A stretch of 64,000 nt of DNA from Dichetophora obliterata (taxonomy: Eukaryota > Arthropoda > Insecta > Diptera > Sciomyzidae). The notes under the pieces were generated by a model that saw nothing but the letters and a program-made list of their open reading frames with translations, searched no databases and was not told the origin of the DNA. The stretch spans positions 52,525,753 through 52,589,752 of the forward strand of contig OY986438.1 of assembly GCA_963920525.1 (NCBI GenBank), in the 5' to 3' direction. Within the stretch, counting starts at the first letter, position 1. Each line of letters starts with the position of its first letter. Positions 23,090-33,980 of the stretch are shown here, piece by piece. Position numbers and translations under genes: made by a program.

Positions 23090-23568
23090 GTATAAACAAC
23101 ACTCATGTCAGCCTTTTTGGATAATTCTTAGTTTTTTTGTGACAATGCATGCCTTGTTCATTCTTCTGCTTGTGTTCAGCATGCATGTTTCGTGTGGAAA
23201 TGCTACTTTGGAGATACTGGGATATTATTAATACTCATTCTGAGACATACATTAAAAACCAATTCATCAGAGAGGAGCGCCTTGTGATGATCGCTCATTG
23301 AGCATTAAATCGGCCGGAAAGCGAATGATTGCTTTTATAAAGATTCATTACAAAAGTGTTAATTGAATTAAAGTTGCCACCTGATACTTAAAATACATTG
23401 AATTTCGCCGACCATCAAGCATTATCCAATCTTTTTTAAAAATCCGACCTTAATCTATGGATACAATTTTTATTTTGTCCATCGTGTTCAATTTCAATCA
23501 GTTTCTAATTTGGCAAGCGACGAAAGTGATTACATACAATTTTGTGTACGTTTTCGTATCGGCTTGTG
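23090..23568. other. Unassigned left flank of the LTR element
   Basis: Nothing recognised. The errantivirus integrated at the CGCG ending at 23572. Confidence 0.4.
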
Positions 23569-23572
23569 CGCG

Positions 23573-23998
23573 AGTTATGACCCCCACCAGCACCCACACA
23601 TCAGCAGCACCACTAAAGCCACCCAGAACATTCAACTCAGTTTATTAACCCACTTAAGTAAAAATGTTTATATTAAGAATTCTGTAGAATTAATTTGCCA
23701 ATCAACTTTTTGTTTATTTAACTTCTTGGAACTCAATTGCTACATTGTAACACCAATAATCAATATTCATACAGTCATCAATATTTCAATTTCAACATTT
23801 CTTCACTATATTACATTGTTGCATTCTTTTGCAGAATCGACAATTTAAAGTTCTTCTTGTAAACTTATGTTTAATTTTAAGTTCAGAATAAATTATAACG
23901 TCGTAAGAAACAGTCGTGTTTTATTTATCGTTGCCAAGTTGTGGAGGCAACTAAAACTTACATTTTTTTTGTGCTAATCTCATACAAGGAACTTAACT
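23573..23998 (+). repeat. 5' LTR
   Basis: 426 bp, collinear with 30978-31403 at an offset of 7405, differing only at 23904. AATAAA at 23887-23892 is a plausible polyadenylation signal. No clear TATA box was identified, as in many insect errantiviruses that use an initiator. Confidence 0.95.
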
Positions 23999-24013
23999 GG
24001 CGCAGTCGGCAGC
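23998..24013 (+). promoter_or_regulatory. Primer binding site (tRNA-Ser type)
   Basis: TGGCGCAGTCGGCAGC begins at the last base of the LTR. It is the type of primer site used by 17.6/297-like elements, complementary to the 3' end of tRNA-Ser including CCA. Confidence 0.85.
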
Positions 24014-24068
24014 CCGATTAACAAGCTGTTAAGTGAAAATATATAAAGAGTATTGTGCATTCATGGTG

Positions 24069-24202
24069 TGACGGTTTATCATACTGTGAAACTAACGTTG
24101 ACGGTTTATCAGCGATAGAGCATACTCTAAAAGCTTAAAAATATCACGCATTCACAGGGTGGCGGCATACTAAACTGTGGAACTAAAATTGACGGCTTAT
24201 CA
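24069..24202 (+). repeat. Leader repeats, TTGACGGYTTATCA x3
   Basis: The 13-bp motif TGACGG(T/C)TTATCA starts at 24069, 24099 and 24190, within longer imperfect repeats that include 'actgtg(g)aactaa'. Repeats in errantivirus leaders can bind host proteins and act as insulators or enhancers (as in gypsy and Idefix). Whether these do is inference. Confidence 0.6.
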
Positions 24203-24286
24203 GTTTTAGAGTGTATTTAAAGCAACTTCACGCACTTCAGCTTGTTGGATTTTGATCCTTAATAATCGGAAAGAACAACGCAGGAA

Positions 24287-24324
24287 ATGGAAAAAATACT
24301 CTTCGTCCTGGGACTAACGTAAGT
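24287..24324 (+). promoter_or_regulatory. env: env exon 1 with splice donor
   Basis: An ATG at 24287 opens 10 codons plus 2 bases that encode a lysine followed by a hydrophobic run, as at the start of a signal peptide. The frame is cut by a consensus 5' splice site, GTAAGT at 24319-24324, and unspliced it stops at once within that donor. Joining in the correct phase to the acceptor ending at 29417 leads into the env frame. A leader exon supplying the env start is known for spliced env RNAs of errantiviruses. Confidence 0.7.
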
Positions 24325-24590
24325 TGAATATTGTTATCTTTGCTCACGTACAAAAATATAAAATATTAAAAAATATATACAAAAGAAAAAAAAGAGAAAA
24401 ATATATAATAATAATAAGAAACAAGAAAAATCAGATATATTTCATATGTGGAAAAATATATAAAAATAAAATTACCAAATTAAGTGGTTATATGTGGTTT
24501 ATATGGTTGATTGCGAAGCTTAAAAAATAAAACGGAAATACATAAAGTGTAATTGTTTGTGTGATTAAATTTTTTTTTTTAAAATTTTTA

Positions 24591-25883
24591 ATGAATAAAA
24601 AAGACCGGAAATTCCAATTTCTTCCTTACTTACGTCGACATAAAAGCCTTACGTCAATCCCAGAAAACAGTGAAATCCAAGATTTTGAATCTAACATTAT
24701 GAGTTTGCCAACTTTACTAGTAAATCAAGGGCCGAGCGCGGCGAGTGCTGGTCAACCTTCAGAGGCATATGGTAACCAGGCTTTTTGTAAACTTTTTAAT
24801 AATCTGAGAATTCCAGATGTAATTAAGGATTTACCAAAATACGCTGGAGATCCAAAGACGTTACATGAATTCATTAATAACGTGGAAGAAATCCTTCAGC
24901 TGATAAGAGGAACTGATGGCACACCATATGGCCAAACGTTACTTAGGGCTATTCGAAATAAGATTGAAGGCCAGGCAAACGAGGTGCTAAATATGTATGG
25001 CACCCCGCTTATCTGGGATGATATAAAGAATAACCTAATCCTCCATTATGCGGATAAGAGAACGGAAGCCTCTTTAATAAGGGACTTACATAACTTAAAG
25101 CAAAATAGGAATACTGTAGAAGAATATTATAGTGAAATCATTAGTATCCAGTCAGCTCTAAATAATAACCTTCTCTTGAACGAAACTGATAGTAGAGTGA
25201 TTAAATCAAAAAAGGAACTTTTTATGGAAATGTGTTTAAATTCCTTCCTTGTTGGACTTAAAGAACCACTGGGCTCTAATATCAGAGCAATGAGGCCTGA
25301 TAGCTTGGCGTCAGCACTAGCTTACTGCATTAAGGATCAGAACATTTATTACCAACAAACAAGGAATGAATATTTAAACGTAAGACCAAACTTCAGGAAA
25401 CAATATTACAATCGTAGCTTTCAGCCATATGTCCCAGACTATAATCGAGTAAATGGAAATAAGTATCCCACACAATTCAATAGATATCCTAATAATAATT
25501 GGCCTTATAACCAAGGTAATAAAGTTACAATCCCAAATCCCAGTAGAACCGATTTTCACAATAGACAAACCACTCAAAACAATAATAATAATAATAGGTA
25601 TGACATTACTAACGAATCCAATGGTAATCGCTTCAACCCTTTTAACCAAACTCAAAGATCCATTACGTTTCCAAAACCTGAACCAATGGACGTGTCCTCA
25701 GGCACATCTAGGTTCACTTCAAGAACAAATCATACAATGAAGAGCAATAAATTTGATCCTCAAAGATCTGGGCAATTTCACAACATAAATAATGAAGATT
25801 ATCCAGAAGATTTATGTAACGTCGAAGACTCAAATATCGAAAATTTTCAGACATGTGCCTCCAGGAACCTACGGGATACCTAG
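24591..25883 (+). CDS. gag: Gag polyprotein
   Basis: Open for about 430 codons from ATG 24591. The frame also extends upstream without an ATG, and a second ATG lies at 24699. The first part (to about residue 280) is helical and capsid-like, with segments such as 'DLPKYAGDPKTLHEFINNVEEI' style motifs and 'VEEYYSEIISIQSAL'. The last third is rich in Asn, Gln, Arg and Tyr, as in nucleic-acid-binding tails, and ends with 'EPMDVSSG' and an acidic segment. No CCHC zinc knuckle is present, which is normal for the 17.6/297/gypsy group. It would form the particle core and package element RNA. It has no internal stop. It overlaps pol by 31 nt with pol in the -1 frame. Confidence 0.85.
   Translation: MNKKDRKFQFLPYLRRHKSLTSIPENSEIQDFESNIMSLPTLLVNQGPSAASAGQPSEAYGNQAFCKLFNNLRIPDVIKDLPKYAGDPKTLHEFINNVEEILQLIRGTDGTPYGQTLLRAIRNKIEGQANEVLNMYGTPLIWDDIKNNLILHYADKRTEASLIRDLHNLKQNRNTVEEYYSEIISIQSALNNNLLLNETDSRVIKSKKELFMEMCLNSFLVGLKEPLGSNIRAMRPDSLASALAYCIKDQNIYYQQTRNEYLNVRPNFRKQYYNRSFQPYVPDYNRVNGNKYPTQFNRYPNNNWPYNQGNKVTIPNPSRTDFHNRQTTQNNNNNNRYDITNESNGNRFNPFNQTQRSITFPKPEPMDVSSGTSRFTSRTNHTMKSNKFDPQRSGQFHNINNEDYPEDLCNVEDSNIENFQTCASRNLRDT
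25841..25847 (+). promoter_or_regulatory. -1 ribosomal frameshift heptamer
   Basis: A AAT TTT in the gag reading phase (gag codons GAA AAT TTT at 25839-25847) is a canonical X XXY YYZ slippery site. Slipping back one base enters the pol frame at 25847, six nucleotides before the first pol ATG (25853) and before the gag stop (25881). A stimulatory structure was not assessed. Confidence 0.75.
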
Positions 25884-28800
25884 AAATAAATAAACATGGC
25901 TCAACGCTTCCTTTTGTTAATATAAGCTCCCCATTTGGTAGACAGCTAAAATTTTTAATAGATACCGGGGCATCTTCATCTTTCTTGAACCCAAAATTTA
26001 TTGAAACTAGTAAACAGGTAAAATGTCAACCAATTAATATAACAACAGTCTTGAAAAGTTGTAAAATAGATAAAAAAATTACACTACCAGCATTTGTTGA
26101 ATTTAAACAAAAATCCAACTTTACATTCTGGCTTTTCAAATTCCATAATTATTTTGATGGTCTAATCGGTTTAGACATACTTAAGCAATTAAATGCGAAA
26201 ATTGATTTAAAAAGCCAAAAACTTATAACAGATCATGCTGTCATTCCAATTGAACTAAAGCCCAACTTCACGTCGGGCAGACATGTAATACATGCACTAT
26301 CAAGAACCATACTCAAATTGCCAGTAGATATAAGAGAAGGAGATATATATATAAAACAAACAAAATTATCACCTAGCTTATGCACATCCGAAGGAATTTA
26401 CAAAGCGGAAGATTGGTTCTGCTTGGTAGAGGTCTCTAATGTCTCTAACGAGGATAACGAACTATTCATAGAGCAACCACTGAAATCGGAAGTTTACGAA
26501 ACATCCGAACATATAGAACTTAACAATTTTAATTTTCAAACCCCACCCAAAAGTAAGAACATACAAAACATTATTAAGACAACACATCTTAATGAAGAAG
26601 AAAAGAAGGCCCTTATTAAACTTTGTACACAGTTTAACGACATATTTTATAAAGAAGACGACACATTGACTTTCAGTAACAAAATAAAACACAAAATTGT
26701 TACTACTGATGATATTCCAATACATACCAAATCCTACAGGTACCCATACGTACATAAACAGGAGGTTCATAAGCAAATTCAGGAGATGCTCAAACAAGGA
26801 ATAATTCAAAATAGTTATACTCCGTGGAGCTCGCCAGTATGGGTAGTAGCTAAAAAACCGGACTCTAACGGACAACAAAAGTGGAGACTTGTCATTGACT
26901 ACCGACAGTTAAACAAAAAAACAATCAGCGATCGATACCCAATTCCTAATATATCTGAAATTCTCGACAAACTAGGGAAATGCCTCTATTTCACTACGCT
27001 TGATCTAGCCAGCGGGTTCCATCAAATCGAGATGGACCCAAAAGATGTCCAAAAAACAGCGTTTACAGTAGAGGGCGGTCACTATGAATACAAACGTATG
27101 CCTTTTGGACTAAAAAATGCACCTAGCACCTTTCAACGTGTTATGGACTATGTACTAAAAGATCTGGTAGGGAAAAATTGTCTCGTATACCTCGATGACA
27201 TTATCATCTTTTCTACTTCACTAGATGAACATATTCTAAATATTAGGGAAGTATTCACAAGATTAAGAGAATGTAACTTCAAAGTACAAACCGAAAAATC
27301 AGATTTCTTAAAAAAAGAGATCGCCTTTTTGGGACACATAGTCACAACCGATGGAATAAAACCAAACCCGAATAAAATAATTGCTATAAAAAACTTTCCT
27401 ATCCCGAGAAACCAAAAAGAGATCAAAGGATTCCTTGGCTTACTTGGGTACTATAGGAAATTCATAAAGGATTTCGCTCATATAGTTAAACCTCTAACGG
27501 AGTGCCTTAAGAAAGGTCAAGTTATTAAACTAACCGAAAAATATGTAAAGGCGTTTGAGCATTGAAAAAGTCTTTTAACGAACGATCCTATCCTTCAATA
27601 CCCTGATTTTCAGAAACCATTTGTCCTTACCACAGATGCGAGTAATGTGGCCCTGGGAGCTGTTCTATCCCAAGGACCCATAGGTAGCGACAAACCTATT
27701 TGTTTTGCTAGCAGAACATTGTCTGAATCCGAGTCAAATTACTCAACAATAGAGAAAGAACTTCTCGCCATTGTTTGGGCGACAAAGTACTTCCGACCCT
27801 ATCTTTACGGACGCAAATTCGTGATAATCACTGACCATAGACCGCTTACATGGCTTATGGGTTTGAAAGAACCTAATTCCAAATTAATAAGATGGAAGCT
27901 ACGACTCGAAGAATATGACTATGATATTTTATATAAAAAAGGAAAGTTGAACACCAATGCTGATGCTCTAAGCCGCGTAAAAATACATGAAAATAAAAGT
28001 ATAAATGCAGAAATATATGCAAATAGCTCGGCATCAGTTGCAGCTACACAAGGTTCCACTATCCATTCATCGGATGAAAATCTCGATGATGGAATATATA
28101 TTTCCGAATTACCCTTGAATGGATTTAATATCCAAGTCGTGTTAGAAAAATCTACAATATCGTCCATGACCTTACAGACAGTTTTTAAAAACAAACAAAG
28201 GAGAACAATCACAGAACCTCAATTTGATGAAGCGATAATGACCGATATCTTCAAAAAGTTCTTGCCGCCTAATACAGATCAGCAATACTTACAGACGACG
28301 AAACATTTAGAACAGTACAAAATACTTATTCAAAATACTTTTCCCATAGCAAATTATTTAAAATTATTAGATGCACTACCATTCTTGAAGATATTACAAA
28401 CAATGACGAACAGGATAATTTAATCAAAAATTATCACGAAAACAGCAACCATAGGGGCATCAATGAAACACTTTGCCACCTAAAAAAGAAATATTATTTT
28501 CCACTCCTTAAATTTAAAATAACAAAGATTATTAATAATTGCGAAAAATGCAAAATTTATAAATACAATAGACACCCTCAGAAAATAAAATTCCAAACAA
28601 CCGAAACCCCACTAAAACCCTTAGATATTATCCATATAGATATATATACTATTAATGGCAAACAAATACTAACAATATGCGACAAATTTTCAAAATTTGC
28701 CTCGGCATATACATTGCCAGATAGAACAAGACTCTCCGTTTTAAAACATATGAAATGTTTCATAAGCCAATACGGAATACCTAGGAAAATTGTGTACGAC

Positions 28801-29406
28801 CAAGGCACCGAATTTACAAGCATAATTTTTACTGACTTCTGTAGGCAATACGATATCAATCTGCATTGTACCTCTTTCCAACAAACCTCTAGCAACGCAC
28901 CTGTAGAGAGATAACATTCAACCTTGACTGAAATTTATCGGCTTATACTTGCAAAAAGGAAAGAAAATAGACTTGACCAAGACCATGACGAGACCCTAAC
29001 GGAAACTCTAATTACCTATAATAATGCCGTACATTCAGCCACTAAATTCACCCCATTCGAAGTTTTTCATGGGAGAACACATAGCTTCGAGAACAATATA
29101 ACATACAATAATCAACACGAGTACCTCGAAAAACTTAACGAATACCGACAAAAGCTTTACCCGACCATTAAAGGAAAACTTGAATATGACCAGAATAAAA
29201 GAACAGAAAAATTAAATACAAACAGACAAGAACCAGAGCAAGTTAACGAAAATGACTTAGTGTATAGGAAAAATAGCAGGCGAAATAAGATTACCCCCCG
29301 ATTTTCAAAACAAGTAGTCAAAGAGAACAATAACGTTACCCTTAAAACATCATCCAACCAGAAAATACATAAATCCAGAATTATTAAAAAACGTAAATTC
29401 ACATAA
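25847..29406 (+). pseudogene. pol: Pol polyprotein (protease, RT, RNase H, integrase), disrupted
   Basis: Protease: 'FLIDTGASSSFL' at residues 35-46 from ATG 25853. RT: 'SSPVWVVAKK', 'WRLVIDYRQLN', 'FTTLDLASGFHQIEM', 'PFGLKNAPSTFQRVM' and 'VYLDDIIIFS' (about residue 445). In-frame TGA at 27563-27565 where the conserved residue is usually Trp, so one substitution explains it. The same frame then continues through RNase H: 'LTTDAS', '[13 protein letters not shown]' and '[11 protein letters not shown]'. A frameshift lies between about 28335 and 28350. In the new frame follow the integrase HHCC finger (His near 28435 and 28450, Cys pair in 'NCEKCKIY'), then the D,D35E core: Asp in 'HIDIYT', Asp in 'VYDQGTEF', Glu in 'APVER'. 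TAA at 28912-28914 interrupts just after that Glu. The remainder to 29406 is the C-terminal domain with a basic end. All catalytic residues are present, but the protein cannot be made whole. Confidence 0.9.
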
Positions 29407-29410
29407 TATC

Positions 29411-29420
29411 ATTTCAGAAT
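29411..29420 (+). promoter_or_regulatory. env splice acceptor
   Basis: ATTTCAG ending at 29417, just after the pol stop. Using the donor at 24319, the first base of exon 2 (29418) completes the split codon, and the codons from 29419 lie in exactly the env frame (29719 minus 29419 is divisible by 3). The polypyrimidine tract is short. Confidence 0.65.
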
Positions 29421-31053
29421 ACCCTTCATATCGGGCCAACTTATCCAAACTCAAAATATTAATGCAAACCAGGGCATCTTACCCTTTCAGTTGGGTACCG
29501 CAAGAGCAATTCTATCATAAAAAAATATAATACACCTCATAAACCTCGAACAATACGGGTCAAACATTTTAAACATCGACAATACGTTAAAAGTCTTTGA
29601 AAAACACGGATCTTTAGGAAACTCAACTAACATAACGAGACTAAAACTTACGGAACTCCAAAGGAGATTTCGGCTTTTATTACCATTTAAAAGACAAAGA
29701 CGTGGACTACTTAATGGATTGGGGACAGTAATAAAAACAATAACAGGAAATATGGACGCAAATGATGCACAAGAAATAAATGAACAAATCAGAAATATAA
29801 AAGAAAATAGGAAAAATTTCAATGATGCCATTAACAACCAAATAATATATAATCATGTCCTAACAGAAAGGTTGAACAACATTACAGAACACATTAACAA
29901 AGAACAGGAAAAAATTGGACATTTCATCAATAAAAATGCAAATAAGATAAAAGATATCGAGGACGTTGTTCACGAACAACAATATCTCAACCAAATAAAT
30001 TATAATATCGAAATACTTACAAACCATCTTATTGAAATTACAGAGACAATTACACTCGCTAAACTAAACATAATTTCTAAATCCATTCTAAGTCCTCCGG
30101 AATTAAATGAAATCTTCCAAGTTATACATAACCAATCAGTAAATATTCTATCCACTGAGCATATATACGAATTACTGAAATTACAAGCTTACTTCAACTC
30201 TTCTAATATCATACTAAATATCCGTGTCCCCATCCTTTCAACCGAAACCTATAACATGTATCATCTCCTCTTACTACCAATAAACGAAACCCTAGAAATA
30301 AGTACGAAGCCGTACATAATATACAATGAGCAAAAGATTCAATATTTGACCCAAGTTTGCCCAAAGGTCGAAGGTACGTATTTTTGCGAAGAATCATCAT
30401 ACCAAGAAGAAACAAACCGCTCACGCTGTATTGGGAAAATCATGAACAGCGAACAAGCTGTGTGCCCCATGAACGATGTTGGACCGAAGCAGAATATCCA
30501 GCAAATAGAAAACAACAATATCCTATTAATTAATATTCCCAAAACACTAATAAAATCTAATTGCAGAAAGAAATCCATTTACGTTCAAGGGACAACACTT
30601 CTACGATTCAAAAACTGCAGCATCGAGATCAACGACATTTCCTACGATGATAAATCGAACGAATTTTGGGATGAGATATTTCTGCTGAACCTACCTACAC
30701 CAAACATTAATAGCAGCTCTACCCGAGATATACTATCATTGCAGAAGATAAAACAACAGAATCTGGAAAATCAACGAATAATAGCAAAAACACAAATCAC
30801 AACCTTCAACAACAGGATCATCACATACTCTGCAATATCATTGCTCACCATCCTCATCACCATAGCTTTCCTAATATTCCGGAAGAAAAGAATCACTAAC
30901 TACATCATCCGAGATGATAACATCGCTCAATCCACATCGAAGTCTCTGTGGCCTTCGCTCTACATTAAGGGGGGAGGAGTTATGACCCCCACCAGCACCC
31001 ACACATCAGCAGCACCACTAAAGCCACCCAGAACATTCAACTCAGTTTATTAA
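29418..31053 (+). pseudogene. env: Envelope glycoprotein exon 2, one nonsense codon
   Basis: About 545 codons in one frame from the acceptor to a stop inside the 3' LTR (31051-31053), so the last roughly 25 codons are LTR-encoded. A TAA at 29518-29520, about 33 codons into exon 2, interrupts it. Features seen: a basic R-x-R-R furin-type cleavage motif at 29692-29703 followed by a glycine/leucine-rich start of the membrane-fusion subunit, a long Asn/Ile-rich helical region, a cysteine cluster at 30355-30620, and one strongly hydrophobic transmembrane segment near 30825-30885 followed by a basic stop-transfer. Several N-x-S/T sites occur. Errantivirus Env proteins are thought to derive from baculovirus F-type fusion proteins. 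The nonsense codon would abolish full-length product. Confidence 0.8.
30967..30977 (+). promoter_or_regulatory. Polypurine tract
   Basis: AAGGGGGGAGG immediately precedes the 3' LTR, the expected plus-strand primer site. It lies within the env coding sequence. Confidence 0.85.
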
Positions 31054-31403
31054 CCCACTTAAGTAAAAATGTTTATATTAAGAATTCTGTAGAATTAATT
31101 TGCCAATCAACTTTTTGTTTATTTAACTTCTTGGAACTCAATTGCTACATTGTAACACCAATAATCAATATTCATACAGTCATCAATATTTCAATTTCAA
31201 CATTTCTTCACTATATTACATTGTTGCATTCTTTTGCAGAATCGACAATTTAAAGTTCTTCTTGTAAACTTATGTTTAATTTTAAGTTCAGAATAAATTA
31301 TAACGTCGCAAGAAACAGTCGTGTTTTATTTATCGTTGCCAAGTTGTGGAGGCAACTAAAACTTACATTTTTTTTGTGCTAATCTCATACAAGGAACTTA
31401 ACT
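30978..31403 (+). repeat. 3' LTR
   Basis: 426 bp, differing from the 5' LTR only at 31309 (C for T). It contains the env stop and AATAAA at 31292-31297. Confidence 0.95.
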
Positions 31404-31409
31404 CGCGCA

Positions 31410-32640
31410 ATTTAAGAATGATAGCTACATAAGTTACGATATCGCAAATTAGTTATATTATGAGCAAAGTTATGGAATTGCGATTACGATTAGTAATCAA
31501 TTAGATTATATATTAAAAAGAACTAATGATTACATAATCCTTGAGATAAAGGTTTATGATAAGTAGTTGATTACGATTACAAATAATCAAATAATAATAA
31601 CGATTACAAATAATCAAATAATGACGATTACTTGAGATTACGCAAAATAATCAAAAAATATCAAAAGTAATCAATAAAATAATTCGACTACATTCAGAGA
31701 TTTTTTTTTATTCCTTTTTGATTGTTTTGAGAATTTCAGTCTAAAGTGCCGAATGTCTATGAAGTTTCATTCATAAATAAAGAAAGATATATAGTATATA
31801 ATTACTAAACGAAGATTGTCAAAAACAAGAAAAATAATAAATGCATTCAATTTTTAAAAACCAAATCCTACAAACTATCGTTACCGAAACATTTTGATGG
31901 TGAGCTAATTTTTCAAATTATTTTATCTCAGTAAAGCTTTTAAGAGTTTTGATTTTGCAGATTATGATATTGACGCAACTGGTTCTCCACCGTACATCGT
32001 TCAGCGATCCCAGCTGACACACCAACTCTTCTGCTACTTGCATGGCAATTCAAGTGCTGAAATGATTTTGCAAATTATGGCTTTTTGATGGATTTCTTTT
32101 TTTTTTATTCAATACGCCTATAATGTGCGCAGAGCCAGTTGAAAGACTATTTTCTTTTGCCGGCAAAAACGGCAATCATTGTATGATTTGTATTTTCAGA
32201 AATTAGTTATTATGAAGGCAAATAGTAATATAGAGTAAAAAAGTTTTATTTTTGTTTCTTATAATACTATAATACATTATTTTTATCGTTCATGTTTTAT
32301 AACAATCTTTGTATTAAAATTAAATGCATATCTTTGATTGTTTTTTCAATAAAATTTAACAAAACTTTTTTATCTTTAACTGAAATTCTCAAAATAATTA
32401 AAAACAATCAAAAAGAGTCAAAAATAATCAAAAATATTTTAATGATTCTAAAAAAATAATATTAATCATAGTAAATAATATTTTTTTAAAATTATTAAAA
32501 ACATAATTCGACTACTTTTATAGATTATTTTTGATTATTTTATAATTCTCAAATAATATTATTTTTAGATTATTTTATATCAAAAAAAAATTATTTCTTA
32601 GAATTATATTTGAGGTTAATGCCAAATAAGTTCATGAAGC
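31410..32640 (+). pseudogene. Decayed hAT transposon remnant
   Basis: Near 32113-32163 one frame reads 'TPIMCAEPVERLFSFAG', matching the conserved hAT dimerisation block (A-x-x-P-V-E-R-x-F-S-x-x-G). Flanking sequence is full of AATAATCAAAA and GATTAC-type motifs (31470-31690 and 32390-32600) that could be subterminal repeats. Neither terminus nor a target duplication could be placed, and most of the coding region is unreadable. The left part may have been separated by the LTR element insertion. Confidence 0.5.
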
Positions 32641-32997
32641 AACAGGTTGCAACAACAACAAGTTCTTTGCAGAACAAACCACCAAGGAGACGAGACAGAC
32701 TGTTTCGTTGATAGCAACACCAACTCATCAGTAGTCTTCTGTGGTTTCTACAGTACCATCCGCTTTGATAAGCTTATACGAACAACTTCTGCTAAATCAA
32801 AACAGAATTATGTTTTGCATGCCGCCTTCAAAGCAATGTTTTTCTACTACTTTGCAAAATCAAAAGATAAAAAAAGCGACTGCATTGATTCTGCAAAGAT
32901 TTATGGGATTATTTTTGTAATTAAAACGATTTTGTAAGTAAACGATTAGTAATCATTATTCAACAGCCATGGTTATGAGGCTAAAACCCCCATATTA

Positions 32998-33156
32998 AAA
33001 GCGTACTCCAATAATAGGCACTGATATTGTCTAATTCACCTTTATAACGGGTCGCGGACATCGCGGCCTCAAGTTTTTAAATTTAAATGTATTTTACATA
33101 TTGATAATTTCTAAATATCTATTTGTCCCTAGAACTTAACTATTGGAGTACGCTTT
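32998..33156. mobile_element. TA-flanked MITE, 159 bp
   Basis: Inverted ends AAAGCGTACTCCAATA (16 bp, perfect) with TA on both sides (32996-32997 and 33157-33158). No coding capacity. Tc1/mariner-type by the TA target. Confidence 0.75.
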
Positions 33157-33159
33157 TAT

Positions 33160-33600
33160 TTTGGTAATGATTAACCAAGAGAGGAGTTCTTCTGATTATA
33201 TAATATACCTACTATATACATATAAGACAAATTTCAGTTATATTTATTTTTTCTTTTTAGTTCACGTTTTCTTTAAATAAAAGCTTATTTTTAATAAATT
33301 TTTACTTTTAATTTATTTATTACTTTTTAGTCTTAAAATTTTATTATTAACATCTTTTATTATCAAAAACTAACGTTTTTGTATATGAGAGCGGTAAAAG
33401 TGGTTTTTATTCGTCGTGCATATTACTTTGCACTTATGAGTGCATATTACACTTTATGGCAGTTCTGACATAACCATGTTTCAAATGCTTTCCCAATAAT
33501 GGCTTCCAACAATGTTTGATGGCAAAATACAAGGAACACTTTTTAAACGATCAAATTATCCAACATGCGCGACAACATCGCTTTTGTTTTCATTGCTATA
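33160..33600. other. AT-rich sequence, nothing recognised
   Basis: Lies between two MITEs. No motifs seen. Confidence 0.4.
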
Positions 33601-33606
33601 TAATTA

Positions 33607-33851
33607 GGATATTCACAAGGTGCTATCATGTCATAATGTCATATTGTCCTTAGATTTTACACTATTTTAAACATTTTATTGTTGCCTTCCATATAAAAAT
33701 AAAAAAAAATAAAATATTACAACTCTGAAAGCTATGCTTATTGAAGTGTCGTAATCAAACAGCTGTTTCTTATTTGCATTTATTTATCTTGTAAATTTTA
33801 GTTGTAAAATTTTAGGACAATACGACATGATAGCACACCTTTTGAATACCC
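33607..33851. mobile_element. TA-flanked MITE, 245 bp
   Basis: Ends GGATATTCACAAGGTG... and the complement of GGGTATTCAAAAGGTG..., both continuing into CTATCATGTC and a TATTGTCCT segment, giving arms of about 45 bp with mismatches. TA flanks at 33605-33606 and 33852-33853. Confidence 0.75.
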
Positions 33852-33980
33852 TAAATATATATTTGGATCATTATTTACTGAAAACATATTTAAATAGCAT
33901 TAATTTTTTATATTCAATTAAATATAACATTACATTACTATTAAACCACTTTTTTGTCAACGTGTTGCTTAATCTTAGTA

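Larger units (their letters stand above)
23573..31403 (+). mobile_element. Errantivirus-type LTR retrotransposon (17.6/297-like)
   Basis: A 7831-bp element with 426-bp LTRs starting AGT and ending ACT, flanked by a 4-bp CGCG duplication (23569-23572 and 31404-31407). Inside, in order: primer site complementary to a tRNA-Ser 3' end, leader with repeats, gag, pol (protease, RT, RNase H, integrase), env, polypurine tract. AGT...ACT termini, a tRNA-Ser primer, gag without zinc knuckle and a spliced env together match insect errantiviruses (Metaviridae) rather than other Ty3/gypsy lineages. The LTRs differ at one position (T at 23904 versus C at 31309). Despite this, pol and env carry disabling changes, so this copy is non-autonomous. 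Confidence 0.95.

Noticed and set aside
26462..26878. 138-codon minus-strand frame inside pol
   Set aside because: Complementary shadow of an A-rich coding region, composed mostly of F, Y, V and C.
32647..32937. 96-codon frame beginning with glutamines
   Set aside because: Overlaps no recognised domain and lies in transposon debris. Composition is unremarkable and there is no upstream context.
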